DNA of 6,197 nt from Clostridiales bacterium (GTDB lineage: Bacteria > Bacillota > Clostridia > Oscillospirales > Ruminococcaceae): positions 1 to 6,197 of the forward strand of contig JAAZIT010000235.1 in assembly GCA_012800685.1 (NCBI GenBank), in the 5' to 3' direction. A program made the position numbers and the translations under genes. The stretch's first letter is position 1. Every line of letters starts with the position of its first letter. The notes under the pieces were generated by a model that worked only from the letters and a program-made list of their open reading frames with translations, was not told where the DNA came from and did not search any database. Shown one piece after another: positions 4,935 through 6,197 of this stretch.

Positions 4935-6197
4935 CTACTCATCAAGCTTTATCACATGGTTTTGGTTTTTATAGCCCTCAAGATACATTTCCCAAACTGT
5001 ATCCTCGCCATTTTCTTCTACAAGCTTAAATCCAAAGGTTTTTAAAAGCTGGCTAACCATTTTATTTTTAGCCGTCTTATAATAGTATCCCTTAATTTTT
5101 TTTGCTCCAGTTTTAACACATTCCTCAACGAATCTATCAAGCATAGCTAGCTCCATATCACGTTTAAGTACACGACAGCTCATTAACCACAAGTCAATAT
5201 GAACCGTATCAAGCTCTTTATGCCCAATTGCTACAGTAACAATTCCATTGTCACCGAATTTATCCTCAAGTCTTCCACAAAGTCTTATACTATCTCTATC
5301 TTGAACTGTTTTTTCCATTTCAGCCGTTGTATATCTTTTTGTGGTTAAATTAAATTGGTTGGATTTATTTGTTAGCTGTGTAATTCTTTGTAAATACATT
5401 GGCTTAAAATCACATATTTCAGCTTTCATATTGAGGCTTAAAAGATATTCACTATAGCTTTCAAAGCTATTTTGTGCCTTTGTTCTAGCAGCATTTGCTT
5501 CATACATTTTATTACGATTAAGGTCATCATCTGAAAAATTTGTTACCTCGAAATATCCATTTCTATCAACAATTCTAATATAATTCTCTACACCGTCCAT
5601 ATTTGGAACAGCAATTCCATGAATTTGGTGAGAAACTATAGCTCTTTCTGCTGGGTTATCATCAAGAAAAACAAAGGAATCCGGAAATATATTCATCTCC
5701 GCAGCAGTGTTATTAATATTTATATCCTTGTTTTCCCAATTCGCCTTTATGTTAACGAAATCATTAGGTCTAAGCTGACAATCAGGGTGATTAAGTCCTG
5801 CTATAGCATTTTCTTCTTCATTTTTAGAGCAAACTGTAAGCATTACGCCTATGTTTTTATGCGCCTTAATATATCCTTGAAATTCTCTAAATGCCTGCCC
5901 GTTGGGAGTTTCCTCTCCAATTTCTATACCGTCAACTCCATCATCCCCAACAATTCCACCCCAAAGGGTATTATCGAGGTCAAGGGCTAAAGCTTTTTTA
6001 TTTCTTCCAAATATTGATTTAATTATATTTGCAATATTAAATGAAAACTCTGGCACAGCGTCAAGTGTCATAGCGGTTTTGTACATATACCAGTGCTGAA
6101 ATGTATTCCAGTTATCAAGCCCATAGCTTGCAGAAATATAATTTATATCGTTTATGTAAAAATTTTCTCTATTTTCCGCATAATCATAAAGCTTAAC
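4935..6197 (-). CDS. FkbH-like HAD-IIIC protein (5' end outside window)
   Basis: The family includes FkbH-type enzymes that take the glyceryl group from 1,3-bisphosphoglycerate, dephosphorylate it and pass it to an acyl carrier protein. The minus-strand frame is open to the window edge, giving 420 visible residues. The Met codon at 6086 is internal: the 37 codons upstream of it encode a family-like stretch (YINDINY at 14-20, DNW at 28-30, HWYMYK at 35-40). HAD motif I is DLDNTLWGG (73-81, nucleophile D73 and acid D75), motif II has SKN (124-126), motif III is K157 in NWENK, and motif IV is LDDNP (178-182). The C-terminal GNAT-like domain has NKSNQFNLTTKRY (277-289) and SCRVLKRDME (340-349). 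All catalytic residues expected of the family are present. Roughly 150-200 N-terminal residues are probably missing. The acp gene follows at once. The glyceryl substrate is inferred from relatives; some family members use other groups. Confidence 0.9.
   Translation of the reverse strand, partial: VKLYDYAENRENFYINDINYISASYGLDNWNTFQHWYMYKTAMTLDAVPEFSFNIANIIKSIFGRNKKALALDLDNTLWGGIVGDDGVDGIEIGEETPNGQAFREFQGYIKAHKNIGVMLTVCSKNEEENAIAGLNHPDCQLRPNDFVNIKANWENKDININNTAAEMNIFPDSFVFLDDNPAERAIVSHQIHGIAVPNMDGVENYIRIVDRNGYFEVTNFSDDDLNRNKMYEANAARTKAQNSFESYSEYLLSLNMKAEICDFKPMYLQRITQLTNKSNQFNLTTKRYTTAEMEKTVQDRDSIRLCGRLEDKFGDNGIVTVAIGHKELDTVHIDLWLMSCRVLKRDMELAMLDRFVEECVKTGAKKIKGYYYKTAKNKMVSQLLKTFGFKLVEENGEDTVWEMYLEGYKNQNHVIKLDE

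Noticed and set aside
6084..6086. ATG at 6086 as the start of the FkbH-like protein
   Set aside because: The frame continues open to the window edge and the upstream 37 codons match the family's usual residues, so this Met is internal.
5619..6099. Two plus-strand open frames of 123 and 65 codons opposite the FkbH-like gene
   Set aside because: The minus-strand frame carries intact HAD motifs through this stretch; the plus-strand products have no domain or ribosome binding site and are shadows.

Overview
The window comes from a low-GC bacterium, most likely an anaerobic, plant-sugar-fermenting Firmicute of the Clostridia (inference). The signs are AT-rich DNA, strong AGGAG-type ribosome binding sites, T-tailed intrinsic terminators, sigma-A-like promoters with 17-bp spacers, one TTG start, and a XylA of the long clostridial type (IEANHATLA / DANQGD). 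The genus cannot be named from this sequence alone.

Left part (1-2603, + strand): the D-xylose catabolic genes. The window opens inside xylA (xylose isomerase, C-terminal 201 residues). A hairpin follows, then a good promoter, then a small unrecognised membrane protein of 85 residues, then full-length xylB (xylulokinase) with a strong terminator. XylA turns xylose into xylulose and XylB phosphorylates it to xylulose-5-phosphate for the pentose phosphate or phosphoketolase route. The small membrane gene and xylB appear to form their own transcription unit.

Middle (2568-2942): 375 bases without a protein gene, but not empty. They hold the xylB terminator, then about 230 bases with no credible ORF ending in a second strong terminator, then a near-consensus promoter for the next gene. 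The ORF-less stretch looks like an orphan structured RNA. One short strand of it (2741-2750) can pair with two separate GACAG copies or, over 10 bp, with the 5' arm of the terminator, which is how a transcription-attenuation switch is built. This is the least explained part of the window.

Centre right (2943-4502, +): a complete cardiolipin synthase (two HKD motifs, three N-terminal membrane helices). It starts at a TTG codon downstream of its own promoter.

Right part (4610-6197, - strand): an acyl carrier protein preceded by an FkbH-type HAD-IIIC protein whose 5' end lies outside the window. Known relatives of this pair load a glyceryl group from 1,3-bisphosphoglycerate onto the carrier protein; here the pair may feed a lipid, polymer or secondary product whose other genes would lie beyond position 6197. 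The cls and acp genes converge on a shared bidirectional terminator.
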